A stretch of 57,207 bases of DNA from an uncultured Pedobacter sp. (GCA_938008555.1 CALLKE010000132.1:1-57207), one strand, 5' to 3'. Positions 1 to 8,708 are shown, counted from the stretch's first letter. Notes: generated by a model from the letters alone, not told the origin. Made by a program: numbers and translations.

Positions 1-134
1 TAAGAGGTGCTTGCAAAAGACTTATTCGCAGAACAACTGCTTTCTCTAAGAAAGTACTAAATCATTGGGCTGCAATCAAACTTGTTATGAAACATAGAAA
101 TTTAAGAATATCCACTATTTAGAGACACTACCCC
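1..134 (+). mobile_element. Right end of an IS1-family insertion sequence (partial)
   Basis: The first reading frame (3-122, plus strand) has no start in the window and encodes 39 residues ending in TAG at 120-122. It contains an RLIRRTTAFSK segment followed by a hydrophobic IKLVM stretch, which resembles the C-terminal tail of IS1-family InsB transposases (RFTRRTKVVSK...IKLW in E. coli IS1). The sequence just after the stop, GACACTACCCC around 124-134, is a plausible terminal inverted repeat. The next gene's stop codon begins only a few bases further on. The left end, catalytic residues and target duplication lie outside the window, so the element's integrity cannot be judged. Confidence 0.42.
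3..122 (+). CDS. IS1-family transposase, C-terminal fragment
   Basis: This is a partial frame entering from the left edge: 39 residues plus a TAG stop. The basic RLIRR/SKK motif matches the conserved C-terminal tail of IS1 transposases downstream of the DDE domain. It would catalyse cut-and-copy of the surrounding element if intact. Only the tail is visible, so it may equally be a remnant. Identification rests on a short motif remembered from the family, not on an alignment. Confidence 0.4.
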   Translation, partial: RGACKRLIRRTTAFSKKVLNHWAAIKLVMKHRNLRISTI

Positions 135-139
135 AGTAT

Positions 140-1687
140 TTATTTTTTACGTGGAGTTTTAATATTCACAATATTGGAATGCGAGCTCTCATTTTTTAAT
201 CGATCGATTGCCGTTACGACATATTTATATCGATGACTGGGCAAAGCTGTGTTGTCTATAAAATTTGTTTGAGATGTGTCATATAATACCTTCAAGATGT
301 TTTGTGGAGCATCTATGTTAATGGACATATCTTCATCAAAGCGATAGACAATGTATCCATAAGGAGTTTCATTATCTATCGCGTTTAAAGGGGTTGTCCA
401 TTGTAGTAGGTGTGTATAACCGCCATCATTATTTTCTACTTTCACCTTTAAATCCATCGGTGGGTTAGGAGGAATATTATCAAGCCACGGCATGACTGGA
501 GTCAAAGCTGGGTATCTGTAAAAGTTTTCACGAATAGAGTCACCAACACCTGCTAAGTTGCTAGTTAATGATTTCGAACTAAAAAATATGCTACCCTCGA
601 TATGTGGATTAGCTCTTAAATAGCGTATTTGATTTGGAATTTGCTGACGGTTTAGCCATCCCCCTTTTTTTTCTTCCGCACGGTATGCTGCTAATCCGAT
701 ATAAAGATGTCTGTTAAATGAATTTTTACTCCACCAATCTGTTAGCTTTTCATAAGCTGCGGCTTTGTAGTAAAATGGAAAATAGATTTGAGGGTTAATG
801 TAGTCGATCCATCCTAATTGAACCCATTTACGAGCATCTGCATAGAGCTTACTGTAAGAATCAAAACCATTGGTTTCGGATCCGTTTGGGTCCTGAGTGC
901 TATTACGCCAAATACCAAATGGGCTTATTCCGAATTTGATATATTTTTTTGCATGATGTATGCTATCCGATAAGCGATGTATCAACGTATCCACATTGTG
1001 TCGACGCCAGTCTTCAATGGAATTGAAGCCAGCACCATATCTTCTATATGTTTTTTCGTCATGCAGAAATTGGTTTTTTTCTGGGTATGGATAAAAGTAA
1101 TCGTCAAAATGAACACCATCTATATCATAATTGCGAACCACGTCCATAATCACTTGGATAATGTAAGACTGTACTTCAGGTATTCCTGGGTTAAATAACT
1201 TTTTGCCCCCATAGGTAAAAAACCAGTCGGGTTTTTGTTTGGTAATATGTTGTGAACTGGTGTTTCCATCAATGAGATCGAAAGTGGCTCGATATGGATT
1301 AAACCACGCGTGTAATTCAATTCCTCTTTGGTGCGCTTCTTTGATAGCAAATTCAAGAGGATCGTAATAAGGGTAGGGGGATTTTCCTTGCGATCCTGTC
1401 AAATACCGGCTCCAGAGTTCTCTTCCTTTGGCATAAAAAGCATCTGCCGCTGGCCGTATTTGTAACATGATGGCATTGATCCCATTTCTTTGATGAGCAT
1501 CTAATATTTGTATAAACTCTTGCTTTTGGGCCTCGCTATTGAAGTTTTTTTTGGAGGGCCAATCAATATTAGCAACGGTAGCTATCCAAACTCCTCGAAA
1601 CTCTCGTTTAGGATTTGATTGAATTTGTGCGAAAGTTTTTAAAAAACTAACAAGTAAGATGAATAGGATGATTGATTTTTTTCCCAT
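140..1687 (-). CDS. Glycoside hydrolase-like GHL10 (DUF187) family protein with C-terminal Fn3
   Basis: The 515-residue secreted protein has an N-terminal signal peptide (residues 1-20, ending FAQ). The GHL10/DUF187 TIM-barrel follows, recognisable from FRGVWIATVANIDWP (30-44), the LQIRPAADAFY segment (about 75-85), HAWFNPYRA (126-134) and DGVHFDDYFYPYP (about 190-202), where acidic residues typical of the family sit. Residues from about 410 to the end form a fibronectin type III-like domain. The family (YngK-like) is thought to act on polysaccharide or peptidoglycan-related sugars in the periplasm or cell surface; the substrate is unknown. Length is normal. A -7 type promoter box lies at 1754-1761. 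It is transcribed towards the IS1 relic and its stop codon lies a few bases from the IS end. Confidence 0.85.
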   Translation of the reverse strand: MGKKSIILFILLVSFLKTFAQIQSNPKREFRGVWIATVANIDWPSKKNFNSEAQKQEFIQILDAHQRNGINAIMLQIRPAADAFYAKGRELWSRYLTGSQGKSPYPYYDPLEFAIKEAHQRGIELHAWFNPYRATFDLIDGNTSSQHITKQKPDWFFTYGGKKLFNPGIPEVQSYIIQVIMDVVRNYDIDGVHFDDYFYPYPEKNQFLHDEKTYRRYGAGFNSIEDWRRHNVDTLIHRLSDSIHHAKKYIKFGISPFGIWRNSTQDPNGSETNGFDSYSKLYADARKWVQLGWIDYINPQIYFPFYYKAAAYEKLTDWWSKNSFNRHLYIGLAAYRAEEKKGGWLNRQQIPNQIRYLRANPHIEGSIFFSSKSLTSNLAGVGDSIRENFYRYPALTPVMPWLDNIPPNPPMDLKVKVENNDGGYTHLLQWTTPLNAIDNETPYGYIVYRFDEDMSINIDAPQNILKVLYDTSQTNFIDNTALPSHRYKYVVTAIDRLKNESSHSNIVNIKTPRKK

Positions 1688-1753
1688 TTAGAACGCTTTT
1701 GCTTGGCAATAAAGATAAAGAATCCATTGGAGTGAGTTGAGGCTAGATTTTCG

Positions 1754-1761
1754 CAAAAATA
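1754..1761 (-). promoter_or_regulatory. -7 box (TATTTTTG) upstream of the GHL10 gene
   Basis: Read on the minus strand the sequence is TATTTTTG, a perfect match to the Bacteroidota -7 consensus TAnnTTTG. It would give an mRNA leader of about 60 bases. No convincing -33 TTTG is seen at the usual spacing, so the call is moderate. Confidence 0.35.
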
Positions 1762-1792
1762 GGAAGCCGTATTTGTGCCTGAGAATGATATG

Positions 1793-1830
1793 ACAGAGAG
1801 AAGAAGGCGAAGCTTTGCCCTCTTCTCTGT
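1793..1830 (-). terminator. Imperfect hairpin after the NUC1 nuclease gene
   Basis: The arms ACAGAGAGAAGAAGGC (1793-1808) and GCCCTCTTCTCTGT (1817-1830) pair with a two-base bulge and one mismatch. The hairpin lies just downstream of the stop of the minus-strand nuclease gene and before the next minus-strand gene, as expected for a terminator. No strong U-run follows. Confidence 0.4.
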
Positions 1831-1847
1831 GAAAACGAGTAAATTCT

Positions 1848-2768
1848 TTATAAGTCGTCGACTTTGGATTTAAGTGCGGCTTGCACTGCTGGAGGTAAGC
1901 TGGTCAATAAGCGGAAGCCAGAGGCCATTTCGATCGCTTTTACAGAAGTACGATAAGCTCTCCAGTCTGGATCTAGTGAATTTGTATTTGGAGTATTGAT
2001 AGCGATCACTCGCGTATTAGCATCGATACGATTTAAGTCATCAGATCCAACGGGGATAACAACAACAACTTTCCAGAAATGATCAGGCACATTAATTTGA
2101 GCACCTTCATCATTGAGCACTTCCATATAGCCATTAGACCCTGTTCCACCGCTACCATATGAGCCTACAGTGATATAGGCTTCATTACTGCCATCTCTAA
2201 TTAAAGATCGCGTGTAGCTTTCCAGGCTCTCCCATGTTTGGCGATTATTTTTAGGAGCCTGCGGAATCATATTGGTCATTAAAAAAGTCCTTGAATTAGC
2301 TTCATGTGTGCTGGTACGGTCACCAGAAGGACAATTATGGCCACGGTCAAATCCAGAGCCTTGATAACTTCCTTGATTTACTGCATACCATGCGGAAGGA
2401 AGTGCATCATTCGCTCTAAAATCATTGCTGCGTTTGACAGGGCCTAAATCAGAAGCATCTAGATGCCAACTTACCCAGTTGGGGCAGTGGGTTGTGTTGT
2501 TGTATGATTCAATGTAATATTTCTCATCCATTAAGTATTTAGTAGCAAGTACGATATTGGGTTGAGCACCATCAGGATTACCTAATAGCATATTGTTATT
2601 GTCTGATTCATTTCCCCGCCGATCTGGTTTTGGTTTACGTTTACTGTTTAAGTTACCAAGTGTGCTGGCATTGCTTTTTTCTGGAGTAATATTATTGATT
2701 GGTTCTTTTGAGCAGGAGGCCACAAAAAATGCCAGAAGAATGATGAGGTAGGTCGATGATTTTCTCAT
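1848..2768 (-). CDS. DNA/RNA non-specific endonuclease (NUC1 family), predicted lipoprotein
   Basis: The 306-residue protein has a lipoprotein signal with lipobox ending VASC (Cys19), followed by a low-complexity charged linker (about 20-65). The NUC1/beta-beta-alpha-Me nuclease domain carries the diagnostic DRGH motif at 141-144 (His144 general base), a metal-site Asn in TNMIPQ (about 166-170) and the conserved NNRQTWESLE segment (174-183). The family cleaves single- and double-stranded DNA and RNA using Mg2+. As a surface or periplasmic lipoprotein it probably scavenges nucleotides or defends against extracellular DNA. It appears monocistronic and is divergent from psd. Confidence 0.9.
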   Translation of the reverse strand: MRKSSTYLIILLAFFVASCSKEPINNITPEKSNASTLGNLNSKRKPKPDRRGNESDNNNMLLGNPDGAQPNIVLATKYLMDEKYYIESYNNTTHCPNWVSWHLDASDLGPVKRSNDFRANDALPSAWYAVNQGSYQGSGFDRGHNCPSGDRTSTHEANSRTFLMTNMIPQAPKNNRQTWESLESYTRSLIRDGSNEAYITVGSYGSGGTGSNGYMEVLNDEGAQINVPDHFWKVVVVIPVGSDDLNRIDANTRVIAINTPNTNSLDPDWRAYRTSVKAIEMASGFRLLTSLPPAVQAALKSKVDDL

Positions 2769-2928
2769 AGATAAATTCTTTTAAATTAATTAAATTAATT
2801 ATTTGGTAATTTTTTAAACATACATTTATATTTTGTAAATATTAAATACAAAAAGTGTTAAATAAATAGGTGAGAAATCACTACCAGGGTTATAAAAACT
2901 ACTCAGTTAAAAGTTTGGTTAAATAGCT

Positions 2929-2936
2929 TATTTTTG
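2929..2936 (+). promoter_or_regulatory. -7 box (TATTTTTG) upstream of psd
   Basis: TATTTTTG matches the Bacteroidota TAnnTTTG consensus and lies about 60 bases before the psd ATG, giving a leader of roughly 55 bases. A TTTG at 2914-2917 is too close (11 bases) to be an ideal -33 box. Confidence 0.4.
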
Positions 2937-2997
2937 CCCCCGTATTGGGGAATATTTACCAATCTCAATGCGTCGATACTAAAAAATAAAACATACC

Positions 2998-3657
2998 ATG
3001 ACCATTCATAAGGAAGGATATACTTCTATTGCTATCTGCGTTCTTTTCATTTTTATACTTAATACAGTCATTCAATTCTTTTTACCTGATTTTGTGTGGG
3101 TTCGTTGGCTAGGATATACTTGCTCATTTGCTTTATTTGTTACGGTGGTACAATTTTTTCGTAACCCACGTATTCAGGTGCTTACAAATGATAAAAACAT
3201 CATCTGCCCGGCTGATGGTAAAGTGGTGGTTATAGAAGAGACGGAAGAAGTAGAATATTTAAAAGATCGTCGGATACAACTATCTGTTTTTATGTCGCCT
3301 ATCAATGTGCACGTCAATCGTACTCCGATGGCAGGAATTGTTAGTTATTTTAAATATCATCCAGGTAAATTCTTAGTTGCATGGCATCCTAAGTCTTCTG
3401 TTGAAAATGAAAGAACGACCGTTGTTATTGAAAATAAGAAGGGCGTAAAAGTGCTTGTTAGACAAATTGCAGGGGCTCTGGCTAGACGAATTGTATGCTA
3501 TGCGAAGATTGGGGATCAGATAAAGCAAGGACAAGAATTTGGATTTATAAAATTTGGATCACGTGTGGATGTCTTTTTGCCCTTAGGTACAGAAATTAAA
3601 GTTGAACTTGGCCAAATTGTAAAAGGTGGTATTACTATTTTAGCTGAATTAAAATAA
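2998..3657 (+). CDS. psd: Phosphatidylserine decarboxylase (short, PSD-related type)
   Basis: This 219-residue membrane-associated proenzyme decarboxylates phosphatidylserine to phosphatidylethanolamine. Two hydrophobic segments occupy residues about 11-30 and 36-53. The soluble part contains ICPADGKV (69-76), the FMSPINVHVNR motif (98-108) with its conserved His, and the self-cleavage site FGSR with Gly187-Ser188, where serinolysis creates the pyruvoyl cofactor. The short length and GSR (rather than LGST) site match the PSD/archaetidylserine decarboxylase-like group common in Bacteroidota. The ATG at 2998 has no clear Shine-Dalgarno sequence. Confidence 0.93.
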   Translation: MTIHKEGYTSIAICVLFIFILNTVIQFFLPDFVWVRWLGYTCSFALFVTVVQFFRNPRIQVLTNDKNIICPADGKVVVIEETEEVEYLKDRRIQLSVFMSPINVHVNRTPMAGIVSYFKYHPGKFLVAWHPKSSVENERTTVVIENKKGVKVLVRQIAGALARRIVCYAKIGDQIKQGQEFGFIKFGSRVDVFLPLGTEIKVELGQIVKGGITILAELK

Positions 3658-3679
3658 GACCCTACTAAAAACAAAAACC

Positions 3680-3898
3680 ATGATGAACATGAAAAAAATA
3701 TTCTCTGTATTGGTATTCGTTGCGATAGCAAACCTTGCATTTACTCAAACAAATCCAGGTGCTTCGAAATCAGGAAACAAAACGACTTGTGCAAAAAAAT
3801 GTAGTGCGTCCTGCAAAAAATCATGCGACAAAACAGGTAAGAGTTGTGAAAAGAAGAAAGCATGTTGCAGCAAAACTTCAAAGACAAGTTCAAACTAA
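3680..3898 (+). CDS. Small secreted Cys/Lys-rich protein
   Basis: The 72-residue protein (possible starts at 3680, 3683 or 3689) has a signal peptide ending at AFTQ (about residue 23). The mature part is dominated by Lys, Ser and Cys, with seven Cys spaced C-x3-C-x3-C-x3-C-x6-C-x5-CC. The regular spacing suggests metal binding or multiple disulfides. No family is recognised. It begins 22 bases after psd in the same direction and may be co-transcribed. The signal peptide and the following hairpin make it likely to be a real gene. Confidence 0.6.
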   Translation: MMNMKKIFSVLVFVAIANLAFTQTNPGASKSGNKTTCAKKCSASCKKSCDKTGKSCEKKKACCSKTSKTSSN

Positions 3899-3927
3899 TC
3901 GAATCAGTTAGCTGTAAGCTTGATTTA

Positions 3928-3963
3928 AAGCGGGCTTTCCATTTTATTTTGGAGAGTCCGCTT
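3928..3963. terminator. Hairpin between convergent genes (bidirectional terminator)
   Basis: Arms AAGCGGGCTTTCC (3928-3940) and GGAGAGTCCGCTT (3951-3963) pair with two imperfections around a 10-base AT loop. The right arm overlaps the last codons of the minus-strand MscS gene. It lies between convergent genes and could serve both. Confidence 0.55.
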
Positions 3964-5107
3964 TGTTATTAACAGCATGTTCAAGATAAACTGTTCGTGA
4001 TGGAAATGCAAAGTGGGCATCGTGACGTGCTACGATATCCATAATCTTATAGTTGATCTCCTCATGTATTTGCATGTATTCGTTGTAATCTACGATTTCA
4101 ATGTAATAACGAATCAGCAGATTTAATGATGATTCACCAAAGGAATCAAAATTGATCAGGGTGTCATTGCTAGTAGCAGGATGTTTATTAATACAATCTT
4201 CTATTTCTTTCGAAATTGCTATCATTTTGGCAGAAGGAGTATCATATTGGAGCCCCACGCTAAATTTTACTCGACGTAGATTTCTTAAAGTCAAGTTTTC
4301 AAGCAAGTCATTAATGATTCTATTATTTGGAATAATGACCAATGTTTTATCAATGGTGCGTAATAATGTGCTTCTAAATCCAACTTTTTCTATCGTTCCT
4401 TCATATTTATCAATACGAACACTATCACCAACAACAAATGGCTTATCTGCAAAAATAGTAAAGGACCCAAGCAGATTTTTAAGTGTGTCTTGAGCTGCTA
4501 GACCAATAGCAATACCCCCAACCCCTAAGCCTGCAATAATTGTCCCTACGTTCAAATTGAAAACAACCCCCATTATTGTAAATACGCCGATGATTATTGT
4601 CGTTATTTTACTGAGTTCTTTCACGAAGGGGACTATTTGGTCATCTGTCTTTGATTCGGCGAGTGATGCTTTATGTGTAAATACGTGTGCAATAGAATCG
4701 ACAATTCGTAACACTATCCAGAAAACAGATAGTATTAGGAAAAACAGAAATAGTTTATCTACAATTTCAATTACTGTAACCTGATACTGTGATAAAGTAT
4801 TGTTATTGGTAATCTGACGAGAAAATAAAACTTCATTTAAGGGATAATCTAATTGATTGATAGCTAAGTAGCATGCCATTGTCATGATTAGCAATTCAAT
4901 GGGGCGAAGCAGCAAGGAAATAAATGCTAAGCCATTATTGGAGCTATTAGCACTATGTCCTCCAAAAAGTCGAAAGAAAAGCTTACTGATGTTTTTAGAA
5001 AAAAATCGTTTAAATGCCAGTCCGAGAATAAGAATGGCAGTAAAAAACAGATAGTTTTTTATACTATTTCCTAAGATAACGTGATTTAGAAAAGATATCG
5101 TTGGCAT
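3944..5107 (-). CDS. MscS-family mechanosensitive ion channel
   Basis: The 387-residue inner-membrane protein has several hydrophobic segments in the first about 200 residues. The conserved MscS pore-lining helix and beta-domain follow: the glycine/alanine-rich IIAGLGVGGIAIGLAAQ, then DKPFVVGDSVRI, EGTIEKVGFRST and VIIPNNRIIND. The alpha/beta C-terminal domain completes a small-conductance channel that releases solutes during hypo-osmotic shock. The length fits a form with extra N-terminal membrane segments. It is transcribed after rplS but is separated from it by a terminator. Confidence 0.92.
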   Translation of the reverse strand: MPTISFLNHVILGNSIKNYLFFTAILILGLAFKRFFSKNISKLFFRLFGGHSANSSNNGLAFISLLLRPIELLIMTMACYLAINQLDYPLNEVLFSRQITNNNTLSQYQVTVIEIVDKLFLFFLILSVFWIVLRIVDSIAHVFTHKASLAESKTDDQIVPFVKELSKITTIIIGVFTIMGVVFNLNVGTIIAGLGVGGIAIGLAAQDTLKNLLGSFTIFADKPFVVGDSVRIDKYEGTIEKVGFRSTLLRTIDKTLVIIPNNRIINDLLENLTLRNLRRVKFSVGLQYDTPSAKMIAISKEIEDCINKHPATSNDTLINFDSFGESSLNLLIRYYIEIVDYNEYMQIHEEINYKIMDIVARHDAHFAFPSRTVYLEHAVNNKADSPK

Positions 5108-5203
5108 ATTATTGAGAAATGAGTGGGAACAGTATATGATGATAAATATTAGAGTTTAGTATAGATAATACTTCGGGTGCTTGCTTTACGAATGATTAGA
5201 TAT

Positions 5204-5236
5204 AAAAAAACCTCCCATCTTTAATAAAATGGAAGG
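5204..5236 (-). terminator. Intrinsic terminator of rplS
   Basis: On the minus strand CCTTCCAT and ATGGGAGG form an 8-bp stem (one G-U pair) around a 10-base loop, followed by seven T. It starts about 24 bases after the rplS stop codon. Confidence 0.75.
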
Positions 5237-5259
5237 CTTAAACAATGCGATAACTAAAA

Positions 5260-5607
5260 CTATGCTCTTCTAGATTTAATTCGAGCAGCCTTACCAGTTA
5301 GTTCGCGCAAATAAAACAATTTTGCTCTTCGAACTTTACCTAGACTGTTAACATCGATTTTATCGATATTGGGTGAATTAATGGGGAATATACGTTCTAC
5401 TCCAACTCCATTTGACATTTTACGAACGGTGAACGTTTCATTTGCTCCTGTACTGTTACGTTGGATAACAACGCCTTGATAAATTTGAAGACGCTCTTTG
5501 TTCCCTTCGCGAATTTTGTAATGAACACTAATTGTATCGCCAGCTTTGAATGAAGGATATTCTTTTTTAGCGATTGCTTGTTCCTCTACAAATTTTATTA
5601 AATCCAT
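5260..5607 (-). CDS. rplS: 50S ribosomal protein L19
   Basis: The 115-residue protein has the classic L19 signatures: an FKAGDTISVHYKI beginning, the QIYQGVVIQR segment, SNGVGVERIFPINSP, and the C-terminal LGKVRRAKLFYLRELTGKAARI. It sits at the interface of the ribosomal subunits. Length is standard. It is monocistronic here, with its own terminator downstream. It is divergent from the ClC gene. Confidence 0.98.
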   Translation of the reverse strand: MDLIKFVEEQAIAKKEYPSFKAGDTISVHYKIREGNKERLQIYQGVVIQRNSTGANETFTVRKMSNGVGVERIFPINSPNIDKIDVNSLGKVRRAKLFYLRELTGKAARIKSRRA

Positions 5608-5779
5608 GATATTAGGCTCTTAAATTCGATTTTGATCTCGTTAAAAATTTGACTGCAATGTTAACGAAAAAAAATGAATTTTCAAAAGATAGTAAGCTGA
5701 TGATATTGAACTTGTGATTATGTACGTTCAGTTTCTGAAGTGATGAATTAAAAACTATGTTTGAGCAAATAAATAAACC

Positions 5780-7621
5780 TTGAAAAAGATCAATCAACAC
5801 AAAACTTTATATCGCATTAGGAAACTTAAGAAGGGGCTTGATAGGAATAAGGATAAAGTGAAAGTTTATGAAGTCTTTTTGCTTTGGTTACGAAGTAGGC
5901 TTTCAAGAAACCAATTTTTAATTCTTTCAGGTATTCTGGTTGGGTGTAGCGCTGGTTTAGCTGGAGTACTCTTAAAAATATTGGTGCATTACATTCACTA
6001 TTTGATTACGCAAAAATTGGTGCTTGAGCAGCAATTGATATTCTATTTTATCTTTCCCTTGTTGGGTATCGTTTTAACGGTGCTTGTGGTATTGACCTTC
6101 TTTAATGGACAAGATCGAAAAGGGATTCCTGCGATTTTGTATGAAATCGCACAAAATTCGAGTTTAGTTTCTTCGGTGAAGATGTACTCACAAATTGTTC
6201 AGAGTGCGATTACAGTAGGATTGGGTGGTTCGGTTGGGGTAGAAAGCCCAATTGCTGTCACTGGGTCAGCTATTGGATCAAATTTTGCAAGAACATACCA
6301 CTTAGACTACAAAGACAGAACTTTATTGTTGGCAGCTGGTGCTACTGCTGGTATTGCATCTGCATTTAATGCACCTATTGCGGGGATGATGTTTGCTTTT
6401 GAGATTCTACTCACAGGAGTAATATTCTCTGACTTTATCCCACTGATTGTAGCGGCTATTTGTGGAAGCTTGATGTCAAAAATTATTCTGAATGAGGAGG
6501 CCTTGTTTCAGTTCCATTCAAGAGATGCGTTCAACTATCTTCATATTCCACTTTATGTGGCATTGGCGATTGTTAGTGGGTTTTATGCACGTTATTTTGT
6601 GCTGATTTCTCAATGGGTTGAGCACTGGTTCAAAGCATTGGCGGTTACCCGTTTGCAAAAGGCAGTGATTGGTGGAGTCTGTCTTTCTATTTTATGCTGC
6701 TTGTTTCCGCCGCTTTTTGGCGAGGGGTATCAAACAATTAAAGATCTAGTGAGTGGAAAAGAGCAATCAATTATAGGATCAAGTTTCTTCCACTATTTTG
6801 ATTATCGGTCTTGGTTTATTCTAGTGTTTTTGGGACTGGTTTGCTTACTGAAAGCGTTTGCTACATCGATCACCATCTTTAGTGGTGGTAATGGAGGAAG
6901 TTTTGGCCCATCGCTGTTTGCTGGAGGAATAGTAGGATATGTTATGGCTATGTTGGCCACGTTAACTGGGATTGATCATGTACCTACTAGTAATATGGTT
7001 ATTGTGGGGATGGCTGGTGTGATGAGCGGCGTTTTGTATGCACCCTTGACTGCGATATTCCTCATTGCAGAATCAAGCTCAGGTTACGATCTGTTTATCC
7101 CATTAATGATTGTTTCCGTGATATCTTTTTTGATTGTTAAACGATTTTCAACTATTTCACCTGATTTAAAAGTCCTTGCGGACCAAGGGAAGATATTTAC
7201 TCGTGAACACGACCATAATTTGTTGTCGTTAATTTCTATTTCTGCATTGATTGAAAAAGATGTACAGTCTATTGATGTGAGTTCGACCTTTTCTGAGCTG
7301 ATTGATTTAATCAAGCATGGGAAACACAATTTTATAGCGGTGATCAATCATGAGCAAAACTTAGAAGGTATCCTGACGATGGATGATATGAGGCCTTTTA
7401 TATTCGAGAAGGAGCAATATGGTTCATTGAATATTCGAGAAATAATGATCATGCCTTTGGCTATTGTCCATCGAGATGATGATATGCGGGAGATTATCAA
7501 AAAATTTGATGAAACGGAGACATGGTATCTTCCTGTTATGGACCATGGGAAATTTGTTGGTTTTATATCAAAATCCAAAATTCTGAATGAATACAGAAAA
7601 ATTCTGAAAGCATATTCGTAG
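5780..7621 (+). CDS. ClC-family chloride channel/antiporter with C-terminal CBS domains
   Basis: The 613-residue integral membrane protein carries the ClC fold over residues about 45-470. It has a GSVGVESP selectivity segment (150-157) with the gating-type Glu155, SGGNGGSFGPSLFAGG, and YAPLTAIFLIAE near the end of the membrane domain. Two CBS domains follow (about 480-610), usually sensing nucleotides. The canonical GREGP is changed to GVESP, keeping the Glu. An in-frame stop at 5774-5776 leaves TTG at 5780 as the first usable start; no ATG occurs before the membrane domain. Transport may be channel- or H+-exchange-type; this cannot be decided here. Confidence 0.92.
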   Translation: MKKINQHKTLYRIRKLKKGLDRNKDKVKVYEVFLLWLRSRLSRNQFLILSGILVGCSAGLAGVLLKILVHYIHYLITQKLVLEQQLIFYFIFPLLGIVLTVLVVLTFFNGQDRKGIPAILYEIAQNSSLVSSVKMYSQIVQSAITVGLGGSVGVESPIAVTGSAIGSNFARTYHLDYKDRTLLLAAGATAGIASAFNAPIAGMMFAFEILLTGVIFSDFIPLIVAAICGSLMSKIILNEEALFQFHSRDAFNYLHIPLYVALAIVSGFYARYFVLISQWVEHWFKALAVTRLQKAVIGGVCLSILCCLFPPLFGEGYQTIKDLVSGKEQSIIGSSFFHYFDYRSWFILVFLGLVCLLKAFATSITIFSGGNGGSFGPSLFAGGIVGYVMAMLATLTGIDHVPTSNMVIVGMAGVMSGVLYAPLTAIFLIAESSSGYDLFIPLMIVSVISFLIVKRFSTISPDLKVLADQGKIFTREHDHNLLSLISISALIEKDVQSIDVSSTFSELIDLIKHGKHNFIAVINHEQNLEGILTMDDMRPFIFEKEQYGSLNIREIMIMPLAIVHRDDDMREIIKKFDETETWYLPVMDHGKFVGFISKSKILNEYRKILKAYS

Positions 7622-7674
7622 TGTGGTAATCAGGTGTGTGAAAGAGGTGAACCATTACAAATAATCTTCTTTTT

Positions 7675-7759
7675 GCGCGAGGGATAGAAACGAAAATCCC
7701 GCAGTGTAGTGTAACGAAGCGAGGACTTGTAGTGGATAGCCCGACCGAAGGGCGCGCCC
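7675..7759. repeat. Structured 85-bp intergenic element, likely dispersed repeat
   Basis: This GC-rich island in AT-rich surroundings holds consecutive small stems: GGGAT/ATCCC (7681-7700), GCCC/GGGC (7739-7753) and the 10-bp palindrome GGGCGCGCCC (7750-7759). It contains no reading frame. It lies between the convergent ClC and flavin reductase genes. Similar-looking GC-rich elements occur between genes in other Bacteroidota genomes as far as I recall, but only one copy is in this window, so repeat status is inferred. It could act as a terminator-like or mobile REP-like element. Confidence 0.45.
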
Positions 7760-7820
7760 AAAATATAAAACCCCCTCTTTCAATGAAATGAATTGGAAAT
7801 TGAATGTGGGCTATAATAGA

Positions 7821-8708
7821 CTAGATCAATAGGACCTTCCAGGCGGAAAAGACATCTCCTTGTTCCAAAAATAGTTTTGCTTTGGCGTGTAAATGCATCT
7901 CGCGGGTTGTAATATCTCCAATGGTTGCATCTAAAATAGCTTTGACTTCAGGGTTTTGCTTCATCATTTCTATTTCTTCGTCACTAGGTAAGGTCTCCAC
8001 GTTTCCTAGCTGACCCAAGTTATTTGCACTCAATAGGTGTGAGTTTCGAATAGCAGAAGGCAAGGCATCAATACCTATGCCGAGGGTACTGACAGGCTTT
8101 GTTACTTTAAAAAGATTATTCTCTGTTACTCGGCAATACCAATCGCCACCTAGTCTAGCTACCAGATCAATTTTTGTTTGATCGATTTGACCATTCTCGT
8201 TCAAGATTTCTTCTTTGAGATGAATAAGCTTGATTTCGGCTAATACCAAATTGCCAGCTCCTCCACCTTGACCAAGCGGAATTACTTGTTGAACGAGGCA
8301 TTCAAATTGAACAGGTGATTCGGCAACGCGGGGTGGTTTAACATATTCTGAGGGTAGTTGATTGAAACCTGCTTTGATAAACTCGTTAACTCCCTTGGGA
8401 TATTCTACGCTGGATAAAGATGTTTGTTGTACCATGTCGTAGTTCACCATGTTAATGACACATTCTGGTACTTCAAGTATGTTTTGAAGTGTGTGCTTCG
8501 TTGTATTATCCCGCACTCGACGGGATGGAGAAAACACGCATATGGGTGGATTCGTGCTAAACAAATTAAAAAAACTAAATGGGCTCAGATTAATATTTCC
8601 TGCCTTGTCAATCGTTGAAGCGAAACAGATGGGGCGTGGCGCTATTGCATGCTGTAGATAGCTATGTAACTCGACTGGTTTTAAATCGGAGGGTTTTAAC
8701 GTAATCAT
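7821..8708 (-). CDS. Flavin reductase family protein (FMN-binding split barrel)
   Basis: The 295-residue protein starts with the flavin reductase-like split-barrel domain: the IAPRPICFASTIDKAGNINLSPFSFFNLFS segment holds the family pattern (RPI...S.D..G..N..PFS.F). An extended C-terminal part of unknown role follows. Such proteins bind FMN and either reduce flavin or act as oxidoreductases. Its ATG overlaps the stop of the upstream FAH-family gene by 4 bases, so the two are translationally coupled. The pair probably belongs to aromatic amino acid catabolism, but the substrate cannot be read from the sequence. Confidence 0.85.
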   Translation of the reverse strand: MITLKPSDLKPVELHSYLQHAIAPRPICFASTIDKAGNINLSPFSFFNLFSTNPPICVFSPSRRVRDNTTKHTLQNILEVPECVINMVNYDMVQQTSLSSVEYPKGVNEFIKAGFNQLPSEYVKPPRVAESPVQFECLVQQVIPLGQGGGAGNLVLAEIKLIHLKEEILNENGQIDQTKIDLVARLGGDWYCRVTENNLFKVTKPVSTLGIGIDALPSAIRNSHLLSANNLGQLGNVETLPSDEEIEMMKQNPEVKAILDATIGDITTREMHLHAKAKLFLEQGDVFSAWKVLLI

